Positions 1 to 8,745 of a stretch of 64,000 nt of DNA are shown piece after piece. The position numbers and the translations under genes are program-made. Source of the stretch: a bacterium BMS3Abin14 (GTDB taxonomy: Bacteria; BMS3Abin14); contig BDTG01000027.1 in NCBI GenBank assembly GCA_002897695.1, positions 35,335 through 99,334 of the forward strand. The letters run 5' to 3'. Each line of letters starts with the position of its first letter. Position 1 is the first letter of the stretch. Under the pieces are notes generated by a model. That model was not told the DNA's origin. It did not search any database and worked only from the letters and a program-made list of their open reading frames with translations.

Positions 1-1301
1 TGCTGGTAGGCCGAAAGCCTGACGAGGGCCACCTTTTTTTTGCCTTCGGCGATGCGTTCATCCGCTTTTTCTATGCCGTGATCCAGACAGTTTCGAACAA
101 TGTGGAGGAGAGGAGACACCATCTGCTCCATGATCATCTTGTCGAGTTCCGTGTCCCCACCTGCAAACTCGATTTTGACCTCTTTTTTCAACTCCCGCGC
201 TATCTTTTTCGAGACGCGTTGGAGCCTGTTGAAGAGTTGCTCCATCGGCACCATTCTGATGTCCATGACACTGTCGCGCAGATCAATGAGCCTTTTCTCC
301 ATCTGCACATTGCTCTTCTCGATGTCCTTTATCACCCCGGCACCGTCCATCCCGCCCTGCTGACGGATACGGTGGGCGATATTGGAAAAATTGGAACGGA
401 GAATTACCAGTTCTCCAACGAGGTTCATAAGGTGATCGAGTTTGGCAATGTCGACCCGGACGGTATTGCTGACCCCCCTTATCTCATCGACCAGGACATC
501 CTCCACAGGGCTCCCCGTGGATTTTGACGGCGGGACAGCGGACACGAAAGAGGGCAGCCCGTCCTTGAACGGGACAGGGGCCAGAATGGTCCCCTCGCCC
601 TCAAGTTCCGTTGATATATTCTGGATGGGTTCCTTTGTGGTGAAATAAAGAAGGAAACCGATTGTCCCCTCCACACCTCCATTGGTCTGGGGAAGGGTGG
701 TAATCAGCTCACCGATATCCCTGATGGAACTCCCTAATTCTCTGAGCCTGGTGTCGAAGGATGCCAGGGGAAACCGGCACTGGATCCTGAAAAAAGGGTT
801 TCCTTTCAGGATGTTATCCCTGAATCGGTGTTCCTCATATTCGGATAGCATATCGGCCATTCCAGCAGGAACATCGATAAAATCGGACAGGTCTCCTGCC
901 CCGGTGTCCTGGGAAGTCTGACCGATCCCGTTGATATTCTTCATGAACTCCCCGACATCAACAGAATCGTCACCATGCCCTGAGGCGATGGCGTGAACCA
1001 TCCGGATAATAAGCTGAACACCCTGTGAAAGGACGTCTACAACATCATCGGAAAGTGCGATCTTGTCTAGACGCATATCGTCCAGGAGAGATTCTATCCG
1101 GTGAGAAAGAGCGCTCAGATTGTCCAGATTCAGCATGCCGGACAGACCTTTAAGCGAGTGGGCATCTCGAAAAATAGCGTTGATGATATCAGGTTTACGG
1201 TGGTCTTCAGGGGTGATTTCCATCAGTTGGCTGATGAAGCTCTCCAGATCTTCCAGGATATCTTCCGCTTCCGAGACAAAATCTTTCAGCGATTGATCCA
1301 C
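1..1301 (-). CDS. cheA: Chemotaxis histidine kinase CheA (partial, C-terminus outside window)
   Basis: About 433 N-terminal residues are present; the gene runs off the left edge. An Hpt domain comes first, with the phosphoacceptor in RDAHSLKGLSG (His48). A long variable linker follows, then the dimerisation segment (HLMNLVGELVILRSNF) and the conserved MDIRMVPMEQLFNRLQR region. The window ends just inside the ATPase domain at the N-box (LHIVRNCLDHGIE). CheA autophosphorylates and passes phosphate to CheY-type receivers. GTG at 1301 is the chosen start, with a weak GGGG upstream; an in-frame ATG at 1343 is possible. The CheY-like gene directly upstream is a plausible partner. The family is certain; the start is not. 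Confidence 0.93.
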   Translation of the reverse strand, partial: MDQSLKDFVSEAEDILEDLESFISQLMEITPEDHRKPDIINAIFRDAHSLKGLSGMLNLDNLSALSHRIESLLDDMRLDKIALSDDVVDVLSQGVQLIIRMVHAIASGHGDDSVDVGEFMKNINGIGQTSQDTGAGDLSDFIDVPAGMADMLSEYEEHRFRDNILKGNPFFRIQCRFPLASFDTRLRELGSSIRDIGELITTLPQTNGGVEGTIGFLLYFTTKEPIQNISTELEGEGTILAPVPFKDGLPSFVSAVPPSKSTGSPVEDVLVDEIRGVSNTVRVDIAKLDHLMNLVGELVILRSNFSNIAHRIRQQGGMDGAGVIKDIEKSNVQMEKRLIDLRDSVMDIRMVPMEQLFNRLQRVSKKIARELKKEVKIEFAGGDTELDKMIMEQMVSPLLHIVRNCLDHGIEKADERIAEGKKKVALVRLSAYQ

Positions 1302-1384
1302 GATTGATAACCCCGTAAAAAGTCTCTTCGAACATCTTTCCATCCGGCGATCACTCTGCCGACGCGACCCGCCCACCACATTTT

Positions 1385-1756
1385 TTAATCACCCAACAGC
1401 TCCCTCACGTGGCGCTGGAGGTCCTCAGGGTTGAACGGTTTGACAAGATAGCGGTCCGCACCCAGCCGGAGTCCTCGCTCCCTGTCAATCTCGCGGCCCT
1501 CGGTGGTAACAATAATTACCGGAATAGCGCTGAAATTATCACTCTGTTTGACAAAACGGACCACTTCCAGCCCATTGATATCGGGCATATTGATGTCTGT
1601 GATCACCAGATCCGGGAGACACTCGGGAAGTTTCCTGAGCGCCTGGAAACCATCGGCTGCTTCAATGACGGCAAAATCTTCCATGTCTTCCAGAGAAGAG
1701 ACGATCATCAACCTCGTTGTGGGGGAGTCCTCGACTACAAGAATTTTTTTCGTCAT
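1385..1756 (-). CDS. CheY-like single-domain response regulator
   Basis: A 123-residue stand-alone receiver domain. The acidic pair is E9/D10, the phosphoacceptor is D54 (LVITDINMPD), the switch Thr lies in IIVTTEG (about 84-85), and the conserved Lys is K106 in YLVKPFN. There is no output domain, so it should act by protein-protein contact, probably as the target of the CheA encoded just downstream (83 bp gap). Upstream is a DUF4388 protein on the same strand. Whether it drives flagella, pili or another output cannot be told from the window. Confidence 0.93.
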   Translation of the reverse strand: MTKKILVVEDSPTTRLMIVSSLEDMEDFAVIEAADGFQALRKLPECLPDLVITDINMPDINGLEVVRFVKQSDNFSAIPVIIVTTEGREIDRERGLRLGADRYLVKPFNPEDLQRHVRELLGD

Positions 1757-1780
1757 CGGTTATCTCCTGGCCTCTTTTCA

Positions 1781-3553
1781 TCACCTGCCCTTGTTCGCCT
1801 TCAGCTTCATCTCAAGAAAGGACCTGTCGAGAGCCAATCCGGCATGGCTGAGAAAGATATCCAGGCTGTTGGTGGGGCCGATGCCTCCTTTGTCGAGACA
1901 ATCATCGGCATACAGCACCACAGCAACCTTACCCATGCTCACCACAGGACCTATGTAAACCTCACTGGGCCTTATTCCGCCCAGGGCCTGAAAAAGCGCT
2001 TCCATGTCACCCTCCCGTGGAGCTCCGCGGTAGCTTTGCTGGGTCTGGATAACCTTCGAAAAGAGTGAATTTTCAAAGACAGGGAGAACCAGGGCACGAA
2101 CAACCGAATCGGCCTTGCCCCCTGGCCCAAGATCCACCCCGAATTGACCTAACCCCTTCATGTCGATCTTCCTTACGAGGAAAAGGACCGCTCTTGAAAA
2201 AATCTCGGTGGCAAACCTGAGGGTCAGGAGGGTGATCTCTCCGTGGACGTCACCCCTGTTCAGCTTGGAAACATATGATCTGAGCCTTTCCATGGAGGGG
2301 TCCTGTGGTACCTGAGCCCGTGCCTCCGATTTTTCTGCCAGATCGTCAAATGGCAGGTCCCATCCAGCGAGTTCATCGGAGAGCTCGCCCTGGATGTCGT
2401 AGAACATGCCCTCATCCCTGCCGGCATCCTCCGTAATTCCCATGGCGGAGGCAAGAAATTCGACGGCCTGCTCAAGGCCGGCGGTGTCCAGGGGTAAGAG
2501 GGACAGGTCCCGGATGCCGGCGGTTTTCTCCAGTAGCCCGGGGGGGGGGTCCCCTTCGAAGGTGATGATTGTTGGAAGGTTCAGCCCCAGGTCCCATAGC
2601 GTGGTGATGATATCCAACCCGCCGAGAACGATTCCGTCGGTGATCCCGGCGGTCCTCAGGCCCAGGACAAGGCAGGGATGTATATCATGCGACCGGAGTT
2701 CCTGGATCTTCGTCAGACCCGTGGCGGCATCCTCGATACACAGGATTGCAACTTCATGCTCCTTCAGATGTTTTTCCAGGACATCTGCCGGTTTCCTGTT
2801 GTCCGAAATGACCAGGACAACCTTTGAAATTCTCGAGGGTACCGTCGGAGGGGTAGCCGGCACAATGAACTCCGCAACCTCGGAGAGCTGATGATCCTCT
2901 TCGGACACCTCGGGCGGGTTTCCAGCCTCAAAAGAACCTCCGGCATCAAACGACGGATCCTCCTCCAAACTCCCGGCCCGCGCTGCTTCATCACGGCGCC
3001 TGGCCCCTTCCATGACCATGAACTGTGCGTTTATCCCTTTGTCGAGGAAGAGCGGGACTGCAGGTTCCAGGAGCGGATGATCCTTCTCGGTGTCTATAAG
3101 CTGGAAGCTGAAGGTTCCTTCCTCCCAGTCGAAGAGGGAGAAAACAATCTCCTCAACCCTCTTTTTCAGGACTTTCTGAAATGATTCCCGGGATACGCCG
3201 AGAAGCTCGGATACGAGGTTCTTGAGATCTTTCGGGCGATCACAGAGTTCGAGGCGTCCCTTGATTTTCTCAATATCAGACACCTCAACGACGCCGTGGT
3301 GGACCAGAAGGCTGAGGATGCCCTCCTTCTCCCCTAACCGCCCGGCATAGATAATGACTCCATCCTTGATGTAGATGTTCGCCTCACCACGGGGGCCTTC
3401 CAGATTGAGCAATCCGGAGCGTTTACTGAGGCTGACGATCTGAAGGATCTCCCCCAGGGACAGATCTTCCAGTTTCCCTACCAGGCTCATGGCGGGATCC
3501 ATTCTGCTTCGCGGATCCCTCGCGTCGGCCAATGTGGATCTCTTCTCGTTCAC
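1781..3553 (-). CDS. DUF4388 (PatA-type N-terminal) multidomain regulatory protein
   Basis: 590 residues. Residues about 23-125 match the DUF4388/PatA N-terminal type (SLVGKLEDLSLGEILQIVSL, then GLLNLEGPRGEANIYIKDG), found in bacterial signalling proteins. A central region (about 245-370) has the alternating strand/helix pattern of a receiver-like fold (KVVLVISDNRKPADVLEKHL) but no clear phosphorylatable Asp. The C-terminal 170 residues could be a GAF-like sensor domain, which is inference. The GTG start at 3553 has a good GGAGGG site and overlaps the upstream phosphoesterase stop by 4 bp (GTGA), suggesting translational coupling. Its place before cheY and cheA suggests a chemosensory role; the exact role is unknown. 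Confidence 0.8.
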   Translation of the reverse strand: MNEKRSTLADARDPRSRMDPAMSLVGKLEDLSLGEILQIVSLSKRSGLLNLEGPRGEANIYIKDGVIIYAGRLGEKEGILSLLVHHGVVEVSDIEKIKGRLELCDRPKDLKNLVSELLGVSRESFQKVLKKRVEEIVFSLFDWEEGTFSFQLIDTEKDHPLLEPAVPLFLDKGINAQFMVMEGARRRDEAARAGSLEEDPSFDAGGSFEAGNPPEVSEEDHQLSEVAEFIVPATPPTVPSRISKVVLVISDNRKPADVLEKHLKEHEVAILCIEDAATGLTKIQELRSHDIHPCLVLGLRTAGITDGIVLGGLDIITTLWDLGLNLPTIITFEGDPPPGLLEKTAGIRDLSLLPLDTAGLEQAVEFLASAMGITEDAGRDEGMFYDIQGELSDELAGWDLPFDDLAEKSEARAQVPQDPSMERLRSYVSKLNRGDVHGEITLLTLRFATEIFSRAVLFLVRKIDMKGLGQFGVDLGPGGKADSVVRALVLPVFENSLFSKVIQTQQSYRGAPREGDMEALFQALGGIRPSEVYIGPVVSMGKVAVVLYADDCLDKGGIGPTNSLDIFLSHAGLALDRSFLEMKLKANKGR

Positions 3554-4278
3554 CTGCCCTCCGATAGCCGATCTGCCAGGGGCTGCGGCAACCCGGCCTT
3601 GAGCATTTTTTTCTGGGTCGCGGGAACATCATATTCTACCCGCTGGATGGAAAATGCACCGGCATCACGGTCCAGCAACCCGAAACAGGCGGCCGGATTT
3701 CCGTCCCTGGGCTGCCCAACACTTCCCACGTTTATAAGATATCGGAAGCCATCCTCAATTATCAGGGAGTCCCCGGGGACTACCGAGACCGCTCCATTCA
3801 CATCCATGCTCACCATCACAGGCTGATGGGAATGTCCGACAAAGCAAATCGGCCCCTCAAAGTAGGAGAAATTGACCTCAGCATCCCACAGGGTGAAGAT
3901 ATATTCCCACGCATCAGGCAGCCTCGGACTCGCATGGACCAGGGTTATTCCGTCCCGCTCCTCAACCAGGGGGAGGGATGATAAAAAATCGGATGTTTCA
4001 GGTTTCAGCTGCTGCGCATTCCAGAGGATCGCCTCACGGGCGTAGGAGTTGAAAGACTCCGGATCGGTAAGCCCCACCGCCGCAGCATCGTGATTCCCGG
4101 CAACGAAAACCTCGGCATTGTCCATAACCCACCTGGTGCAGGGATTGGGGTCCGGCCCGTATCCGACCGCGTCCCCGACAAAGTAGATGGAGTCGGCGCC
4201 CAACCGGTTAACAGCCTCATGGACCGCATCGAGAGCAACCAGGTTAGAATGGATGTCGGAGACAACGGCGATCTTCAT
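3550..4278 (-). CDS. Metallophosphoesterase (YfcE/calcineurin-like family)
   Basis: 242 residues with the metallophosphoesterase signatures in order: D-x-H in VVSDIHSNLVAL (residues 4-15), GD near FVGDAVGYGPDP, GNHDAA, and the late histidines in GHSHQPV. It has no signal peptide, so it should be a cytoplasmic dinuclear-metal phosphodiesterase or phosphatase; the substrate cannot be predicted. The start ATG overlaps the stop of the upstream gene (ATGA), and its own stop overlaps the GTG of the DUF4388 gene, so these three form a tight operon. Confidence 0.9.
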   Translation of the reverse strand: MKIAVVSDIHSNLVALDAVHEAVNRLGADSIYFVGDAVGYGPDPNPCTRWVMDNAEVFVAGNHDAAAVGLTDPESFNSYAREAILWNAQQLKPETSDFLSSLPLVEERDGITLVHASPRLPDAWEYIFTLWDAEVNFSYFEGPICFVGHSHQPVMVSMDVNGAVSVVPGDSLIIEDGFRYLINVGSVGQPRDGNPAACFGLLDRDAGAFSIQRVEYDVPATQKKMLKAGLPQPLADRLSEGR

Positions 4279-4811
4279 CCGGCTGCCCCTCGCGGCGAAG
4301 ACGGTGCAGCGCCCGTCACGCGCCTGTGAGGAAAGGAAGCTCTGGCCGCGGAGAGGGTTTCCGGAGACCGGATAAAAAGGGCTGCGTCCCTGACGGAAAG
4401 ATCCGACAGCTCCGCGGCGATCCCGAAAAACTCCTCAACCGTCCGCAGGTCAGGTTCATCGAACATGGTGATTTCCTCTGCGGCGACACGCCGGGCGCCC
4501 AACCCTGCCATCGCTCTGATTCCTGTTCTGTAGGCTTCCCTCCAAAGGTCCCTGTTGAAGTCATCCTCCTTTCCCAGCCCCATCAGAATGACGCAGGAAA
4601 CCGGCAGCTTTCCCTGCGTCGGGATAAGAGTCTGGGCGCCAAAATCCAGAAAGGTGGGCCTGTTTTTCCAGAGCCGGCTTACAGAGGCGTTGAAAAGCCA
4701 GTCCATGGCCGCGACGGTCCCCCTCAGAGGCAGCACATTCGAAAAGTGCCCAAGGAGGATGACGTCTCCGCGGTATTTCAGGGGTTCGCCGCCCCGCAGA
4801 TGAACTTCCAT
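4275..4811 (-). CDS. Stand-alone leucyl aminopeptidase N-terminal-type domain protein
   Basis: 178 residues that resemble only the N-terminal (macro-like) domain of M17 leucyl aminopeptidases: DVILLGHFSNVLPLRG, then TLIPTQGKLPVSCVILMGLG and WREAYRTGIRAMAGLGARRV. No catalytic metal-binding C-terminal domain follows; the stop comes straight before the ATGA junction with the phosphoesterase gene. It therefore should not be a peptidase and may be a binding or regulatory domain. The start codon follows the nusB stop directly (TGAATG), so it is co-transcribed with nusB and the rib genes. The family call is by motif recognition only. Confidence 0.65.
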   Translation of the reverse strand: MEVHLRGGEPLKYRGDVILLGHFSNVLPLRGTVAAMDWLFNASVSRLWKNRPTFLDFGAQTLIPTQGKLPVSCVILMGLGKEDDFNRDLWREAYRTGIRAMAGLGARRVAAEEITMFDEPDLRTVEEFFGIAAELSDLSVRDAALFIRSPETLSAARASFPHRRVTGAAPSSPRGAAG

Positions 4812-5225
4812 TCAGTCCTGTCTACCCATATCGTACCTGACTCGATCGAGTATCCCATTTATGAATCCACCCGATTCCTCTCCACCGAAGCTTTTAGCCA
4901 TCTCAATGGCTTCGTTAAGTACCACGCGGGCGGGGGTCTCCCTTTGAAACATGAGTTCAAAGCTTGCCAGCCTCAATAGGTTCCTGTCGACAGCTGCCAT
5001 CCGTTTCATGTCCCATTTCAATGATGCAGACGAAATAGTCCGGTCGATCTCTTCCAGACTGCCCATGGTCCCAATAACCAGATCTCTGGCAAAGGCCCGT
5101 GCGTCGGGTTCCATGCTACTCAACCCCTCCATCTCCTCACACGCCAGATCCGGATCGCACGGATTCGCGTCCAATCGATAGAGGATTTGAAGGGCAATCT
5201 CCCTTGCCCTGCGACGACTGCCCAT
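4812..5225 (-). CDS. nusB: Transcription antitermination factor NusB
   Basis: 137 residues, normal for NusB. The typical N-terminus (RRRAREIALQILYRLD) and the C-terminal helix pair (VDRNLLRLASFELMF, VVLNEAIEMAKSFGGEESGGFINGI split over residues 90-130) are both present. NusB binds boxA RNA with NusE (S10) and supports rRNA antitermination. It lies 9 bp after ribH, the common ribH-nusB arrangement. Confidence 0.95.
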   Translation of the reverse strand: MGSRRRAREIALQILYRLDANPCDPDLACEEMEGLSSMEPDARAFARDLVIGTMGSLEEIDRTISSASLKWDMKRMAAVDRNLLRLASFELMFQRETPARVVLNEAIEMAKSFGGEESGGFINGILDRVRYDMGRQD

Positions 5226-5234
5226 CAGATACGA

Positions 5235-5705
5235 TCAGAATTGCCGGAGAAGGTTGGCCATCTCTATGGCCCCCGCGGCAGCCTCGTAGCCCTTGTTTCC
5301 GGCTTTGGCGCCTGCACGATCCACGGCCTGTTCAAGGCTGTCGGCGGTAATAACTCCGAACGTTACAGGCACCCCGGATGCCATGGATACCTGGGCTATC
5401 CCTTTGGTCACCTCAGCGGCGATAAAATCAAAATGAGGCGTCTGCCCACGTATGACGGCGCCAACGCAGACTACCGCATCCACATCTGCCGTCTCGACAA
5501 CCCTCCTGGCGATCACGGGTATCTCGAAGGAACCCGGCACCCTGTAGACGGTGATATCGTCCTCCCCGGCGCCATGCCGGAGGAGGCAGTCGATGGCGCC
5601 GTTGATCAATCTGTCCGTAATAAAGTCGTTAAACCTGGAAGCAATGACTGCAACCTTAAGCCCATTAGCATCCAGCTTTCCCTGTATCGTCCTGTATCCG
5701 CCCAT
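5235..5705 (-). CDS. ribH: 6,7-dimethyl-8-ribityllumazine synthase
   Basis: 156 residues from the ATG at 5705, preferred over an upstream in-frame ATG at 5723 because AGGGAGGATATCT sits just before it. The substrate-binding segment VIASRFNDFITDRL, the phosphate-binding and flexible region RVPGSFEIPVIARR, and VCVGAVIRGQTPHFDF are typical. It condenses the ribulose-derived four-carbon unit with the ribitylamino-pyrimidine, the penultimate step of riboflavin synthesis. It is part of the minus-strand ribD-ribE-ribBA-ribH-nusB operon. Confidence 0.96.
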   Translation of the reverse strand: MGGYRTIQGKLDANGLKVAVIASRFNDFITDRLINGAIDCLLRHGAGEDDITVYRVPGSFEIPVIARRVVETADVDAVVCVGAVIRGQTPHFDFIAAEVTKGIAQVSMASGVPVTFGVITADSLEQAVDRAGAKAGNKGYEAAAGAIEMANLLRQF

Positions 5706-5731
5706 AGATATCCTCCCTTTCAAGAGGGTGA

Positions 5732-6934
5732 TTAAACCTTTCTCAGAAGATGGCCCATCTTGGTTTTTTTCGTCTGGAGATAGCGAAGGTTTTCATCCCG
5801 GGCCGCCACTTCGAGGGGAATCCGCTCCACGACCTGAAGACCGTAGCCCTCAAGACCCACGATCTTCTTGGGATTGTTGGTCAGGAGCCTGATTTCACCC
5901 ACCCCCACGGCAACGAGGATCTGGGCTCCAATACCGTAATCACGAAGGTCCGGCGCAAATCCCAGTTCAAGATTGGCCTCCACCGTATCTCTACCTTCAT
6001 CCTGGAGCTGATAGGCCTTCAGCTTGTTGGCCAGCCCGATACCACGGCCCTCCTGGCTCATGTAGAGGAACACCCCTTTCCCCTCTTCCCTGATCATTTT
6101 GAGGGCGCTTTCCATCTGTTCGCCGCAATCGCATCGCAGGGAATGAAAAACATCACCGGTAAGGCATTCGGAATGTACCCTCACCAGTGTGGGTGAATCC
6201 GGTGTTATCTCGCCTAGCACAAGAGCCATGTGCTCCTGACCGTCAACCGCGTTTCGAAAGCCGTGGGCGGTAAAGTCACCGAAACGGGTGGGAAGACGTG
6301 TAATCGCGACCCTTTCGACAAGCCGCTCATGCCGCATCCGGTATTTTACCAGGTCCTCGATAGTAACAATCTTGAGCCCGAAACGCTTGGCAACGACCCT
6401 CAATTGGGGCATCCTCGCCATGGTTCCATCCTCATTCATGATCTCGCAAATTACGCCTGCGGGTTTGGACCCGGCGAGGCGTGCAAGATCCACGGAGCCC
6501 TCGGTCTGCCCCGCCCTCACGAGGACCCCTCCCTTTCTGGCCCTTATGGGGAAAACGTGGCCCGGTTTGGCCAGGTCCTCCGGCCTGCAGGCATCATTGA
6601 TGACTGTCCGTACAGTGTGTGCTCTGTCACTCGCGGAGATGCCGGTGGACACACCCTGTCTGGCCTCGATGGAAACAGTAAAGGCCGTCCCATACTTGGC
6701 CGTGTTGTCAGGGACCATTTGAGGAAGGTTCAACTGCTCGCATTTTTCCTCAGTCAGCGTCAGGCAGATAAGCCCACGGCCGTGAAGAGCCATGAAATTG
6801 ATGACCTCAGGCGTGACCATTTCGGCCGCCACCATGAAATCCCCCTCATTTTCCCGCTCCTCATCATCGACCAGTATTATCAGTCTGCCGGCGCTGACAT
6901 CCTCGATGGCATCCTCAACGGTGGAAACAGGCAT
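5732..6934 (-). CDS. ribBA: Bifunctional 3,4-dihydroxy-2-butanone-4-phosphate synthase / GTP cyclohydrolase II
   Basis: 400 residues. The N-terminal RibB domain (about 1-200) has VDDEERENEGDFM and the ASDRAHT substrate loop. The C-terminal RibA domain has the zinc cysteines in CLTGDVFHSLRCDCGEQ, the MSQEGRGIGL loop, and GVGEIRLLTNNPKKI. The fused enzyme makes both precursors of the lumazine synthase reaction. Both domains look intact. It lies 9 bp downstream of ribE and 26 bp before ribH. No FMN riboswitch is seen; the rib genes are packed behind prfB. Confidence 0.96.
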   Translation of the reverse strand: MPVSTVEDAIEDVSAGRLIILVDDEERENEGDFMVAAEMVTPEVINFMALHGRGLICLTLTEEKCEQLNLPQMVPDNTAKYGTAFTVSIEARQGVSTGISASDRAHTVRTVINDACRPEDLAKPGHVFPIRARKGGVLVRAGQTEGSVDLARLAGSKPAGVICEIMNEDGTMARMPQLRVVAKRFGLKIVTIEDLVKYRMRHERLVERVAITRLPTRFGDFTAHGFRNAVDGQEHMALVLGEITPDSPTLVRVHSECLTGDVFHSLRCDCGEQMESALKMIREEGKGVFLYMSQEGRGIGLANKLKAYQLQDEGRDTVEANLELGFAPDLRDYGIGAQILVAVGVGEIRLLTNNPKKIVGLEGYGLQVVERIPLEVAARDENLRYLQTKKTKMGHLLRKV

Positions 6935-6943
6935 AACATCTCC

Positions 6944-7600
6944 CTACTCTGAAATAAATCCGGAGCTCAACAGCTTCTCCAGGGTGAGCCCCGGAGCGCT
7001 TTCGCTCTTAACCACAGAACTGACCGCAGACCTTACATACTTCAGTATGAGGTCCGGCTCCAAGTTAACAGAGTCACCCTGGCTTTTCAATCCTAAGGTC
7101 GTTTTTTCAACGGTTTCCGGGATGATGGCCGCCGAAAACCGGTCCTTCCATCGGTTAACTATTGTAAGGCTCACACCGTCCACGGCGACGGAGGCTTTGG
7201 GTAGGGCATATGGGGTAAAATCCTGCGGAAAAAGAATCTCAAGATCGAAGGCTGCTCCGGTGCGCTTCAGGACCTGGATGCGTCCTTTGGCCTCAACGTG
7301 ACCTGCCACAAGATGACCGCCGATCCGGCCACCAAAGGAGAGCGCACGCTCCAGGTTGACTGTCTTTCCGATCCGCGCCGAACCGAAGGTGGTCTGCTTG
7401 AGGGTCTCGTTGGAGAGAAAACAGGCGAACCGATCATCGGCCCGGCCCTCGACCGTCAGACACACCCCATCCACCGCAATACTGTCTCCAGGCCCGGTGC
7501 CTCCCAGAACGAGGGAGCAGCGGACTTCCATCCTGGCTCCGCCGTCCACGCGGTCCATGCCCGATATCTTGCCTTTTTCTTCAATAATTCCAGTAAACAT
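6944..7600 (-). CDS. ribE: Riboflavin synthase alpha subunit
   Basis: 218 residues from the ATG at 7600 (MFTGIIEEKG), with CAGGAGTTTAGAG upstream; an upstream in-frame ATG would add a non-family MHRSLE stretch. The two lumazine-binding repeats are visible (GIIEEKGKI and AGHVEAKGRI; GDSIAVDGVCLTV and VAVDGVSLTIV). The C-terminal ~20 residues extend beyond the usual end. It dismutates two lumazine molecules to riboflavin. The intergenic DNA before it carries an octamer tandem repeat. Confidence 0.95.
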   Translation of the reverse strand: MFTGIIEEKGKISGMDRVDGGARMEVRCSLVLGGTGPGDSIAVDGVCLTVEGRADDRFACFLSNETLKQTTFGSARIGKTVNLERALSFGGRIGGHLVAGHVEAKGRIQVLKRTGAAFDLEILFPQDFTPYALPKASVAVDGVSLTIVNRWKDRFSAAIIPETVEKTTLGLKSQGDSVNLEPDLILKYVRSAVSSVVKSESAPGLTLEKLLSSGFISE

Positions 7601-7612
7601 CTCTAAACTCCT

Positions 7613-7644
7613 GTGCACCAGTGCACTTATGCACTAATGCATTA
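7613..7644. repeat. 8-bp tandem repeat between ribD and ribE
   Basis: Four octamer units in a row: GTGCACCA, GTGCACTT, ATGCACTA, ATGCATTA. The array spans the ribD stop codon (7642-7644) and the ribD-ribE gap, ending just before the ribE ribosome-binding site. Its function is unknown. Confidence 0.75.
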
Positions 7645-8745
7645 TAAGCACCTGTCGGCAGTGATGCGGACATCTCCCCCGACCCTGCGGCAGCGAACTA
7701 CATCGAACCTCGCGGCATCCCCAAGCGCTTCGAGAGCAAGAGGACCCATAGCGGCGACACCCTCCGAACCGATCATAACGGGTGCAACGAAGGCCTCGAT
7801 CCGACACACTGCACCTTCTCCGACAAACCATGCGGCGGTCTTTCCTCCGCCCTCCACCATCAGATGAATTATCCCCTCTCCAACGAGGCGTTTCCCCAAA
7901 GATGGCCAGGAAAAAAGCCCGCCCTCAGTGGGGAGCATCATCAATCTTGTCCCCACGTCGGTGAATGCCTTCGCCCGCTTTTCCGCGATCCTCTCGTCTA
8001 CAACAATTATGGTTTTCCCATCCTCCCCCCTGACGACCACCCTGGATGTAAGAGGTGTCCTCAGGGAGGGGTCCAGGATGATCCTCCACGGCAAGACCTT
8101 CGACCTGACGGCCCGAACCGTCAACTCCGGGTTATCGACAAGAACGGTCCCTACGCCCACGAGAACAGCATCGGCATTGGAACGTAGACGGTGAGCGGCC
8201 CTTCTCGATCCCTTTCCGGTGATCCACCGCGACTCTCCAGAGGAAGTGGCGATCCTGCCGTCCAGGGACATGGCGGTTTTAAGGGTTACGTAGGGGATGC
8301 CATTTGCCACGTAATGAAAAAAAGCCCTGTTGAGTTCCCGGGCTTCCTCATCGAGAAGGCCCTCAGAAACCTCGATTCCAGCCCTTTCCAGAGTTTCAAA
8401 ACCTTTGCCGTTGACATCGGGGTTCGGATCCCGGCAACCGGCGACCAATCGGCTGATGCCGGCCTGGATTATTCGGTCCGTACACGGCGGTGTCCGGCCA
8501 TAATGGCTGCACGGCTCCAGGTTTACATACATGGTAGCTCCCGCTGCCCGGCGGCCGGCCCGGTCGATGGAAAGGACCTCGGCATGCGGCTTGCCCGGAA
8601 GCTCGTGCCACCCCTCTCCAATGACACTGCCGCCGCTCACCAGCACAGCCCCGACCATGGGGTTGGGGTGCGTTGTTCCAACCCCTTTCGCCGCAAGCCT
8701 CAACGCCCGTTTCATGAAAAATCTGTCAACCGCGGCCTGCGTCAC
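7642..8745 (-). CDS. ribD: Bifunctional riboflavin deaminase/reductase RibD
   Basis: 367 residues. The N-terminal deaminase has the zinc site GKPHAEVLS (His-Ala-Glu) and VNLEPCSHYGRTPPC. The C-terminal reductase (from about residue 150) has VTLKTAMSLDGRIA, DAVLVGVGTVL and the late MVEGGGKTAAWF motif. It catalyses two steps after GTP cyclohydrolase II. The start overlaps the prfB stop by 4 bp, so ribD is probably coupled to prfB translation. It ends inside the octamer repeat. Confidence 0.95.
   Translation of the reverse strand: MTQAAVDRFFMKRALRLAAKGVGTTHPNPMVGAVLVSGGSVIGEGWHELPGKPHAEVLSIDRAGRRAAGATMYVNLEPCSHYGRTPPCTDRIIQAGISRLVAGCRDPNPDVNGKGFETLERAGIEVSEGLLDEEARELNRAFFHYVANGIPYVTLKTAMSLDGRIATSSGESRWITGKGSRRAAHRLRSNADAVLVGVGTVLVDNPELTVRAVRSKVLPWRIILDPSLRTPLTSRVVVRGEDGKTIIVVDERIAEKRAKAFTDVGTRLMMLPTEGGLFSWPSLGKRLVGEGIIHLMVEGGGKTAAWFVGEGAVCRIEAFVAPVMIGSEGVAAMGPLALEALGDAARFDVVRCRRVGGDVRITADRCL

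Noticed and set aside
7601..7660. FMN riboswitch before the rib genes
   Set aside because: The rib genes are tightly packed behind prfB and the only gap holds an octamer array, with no RFN-type structure.
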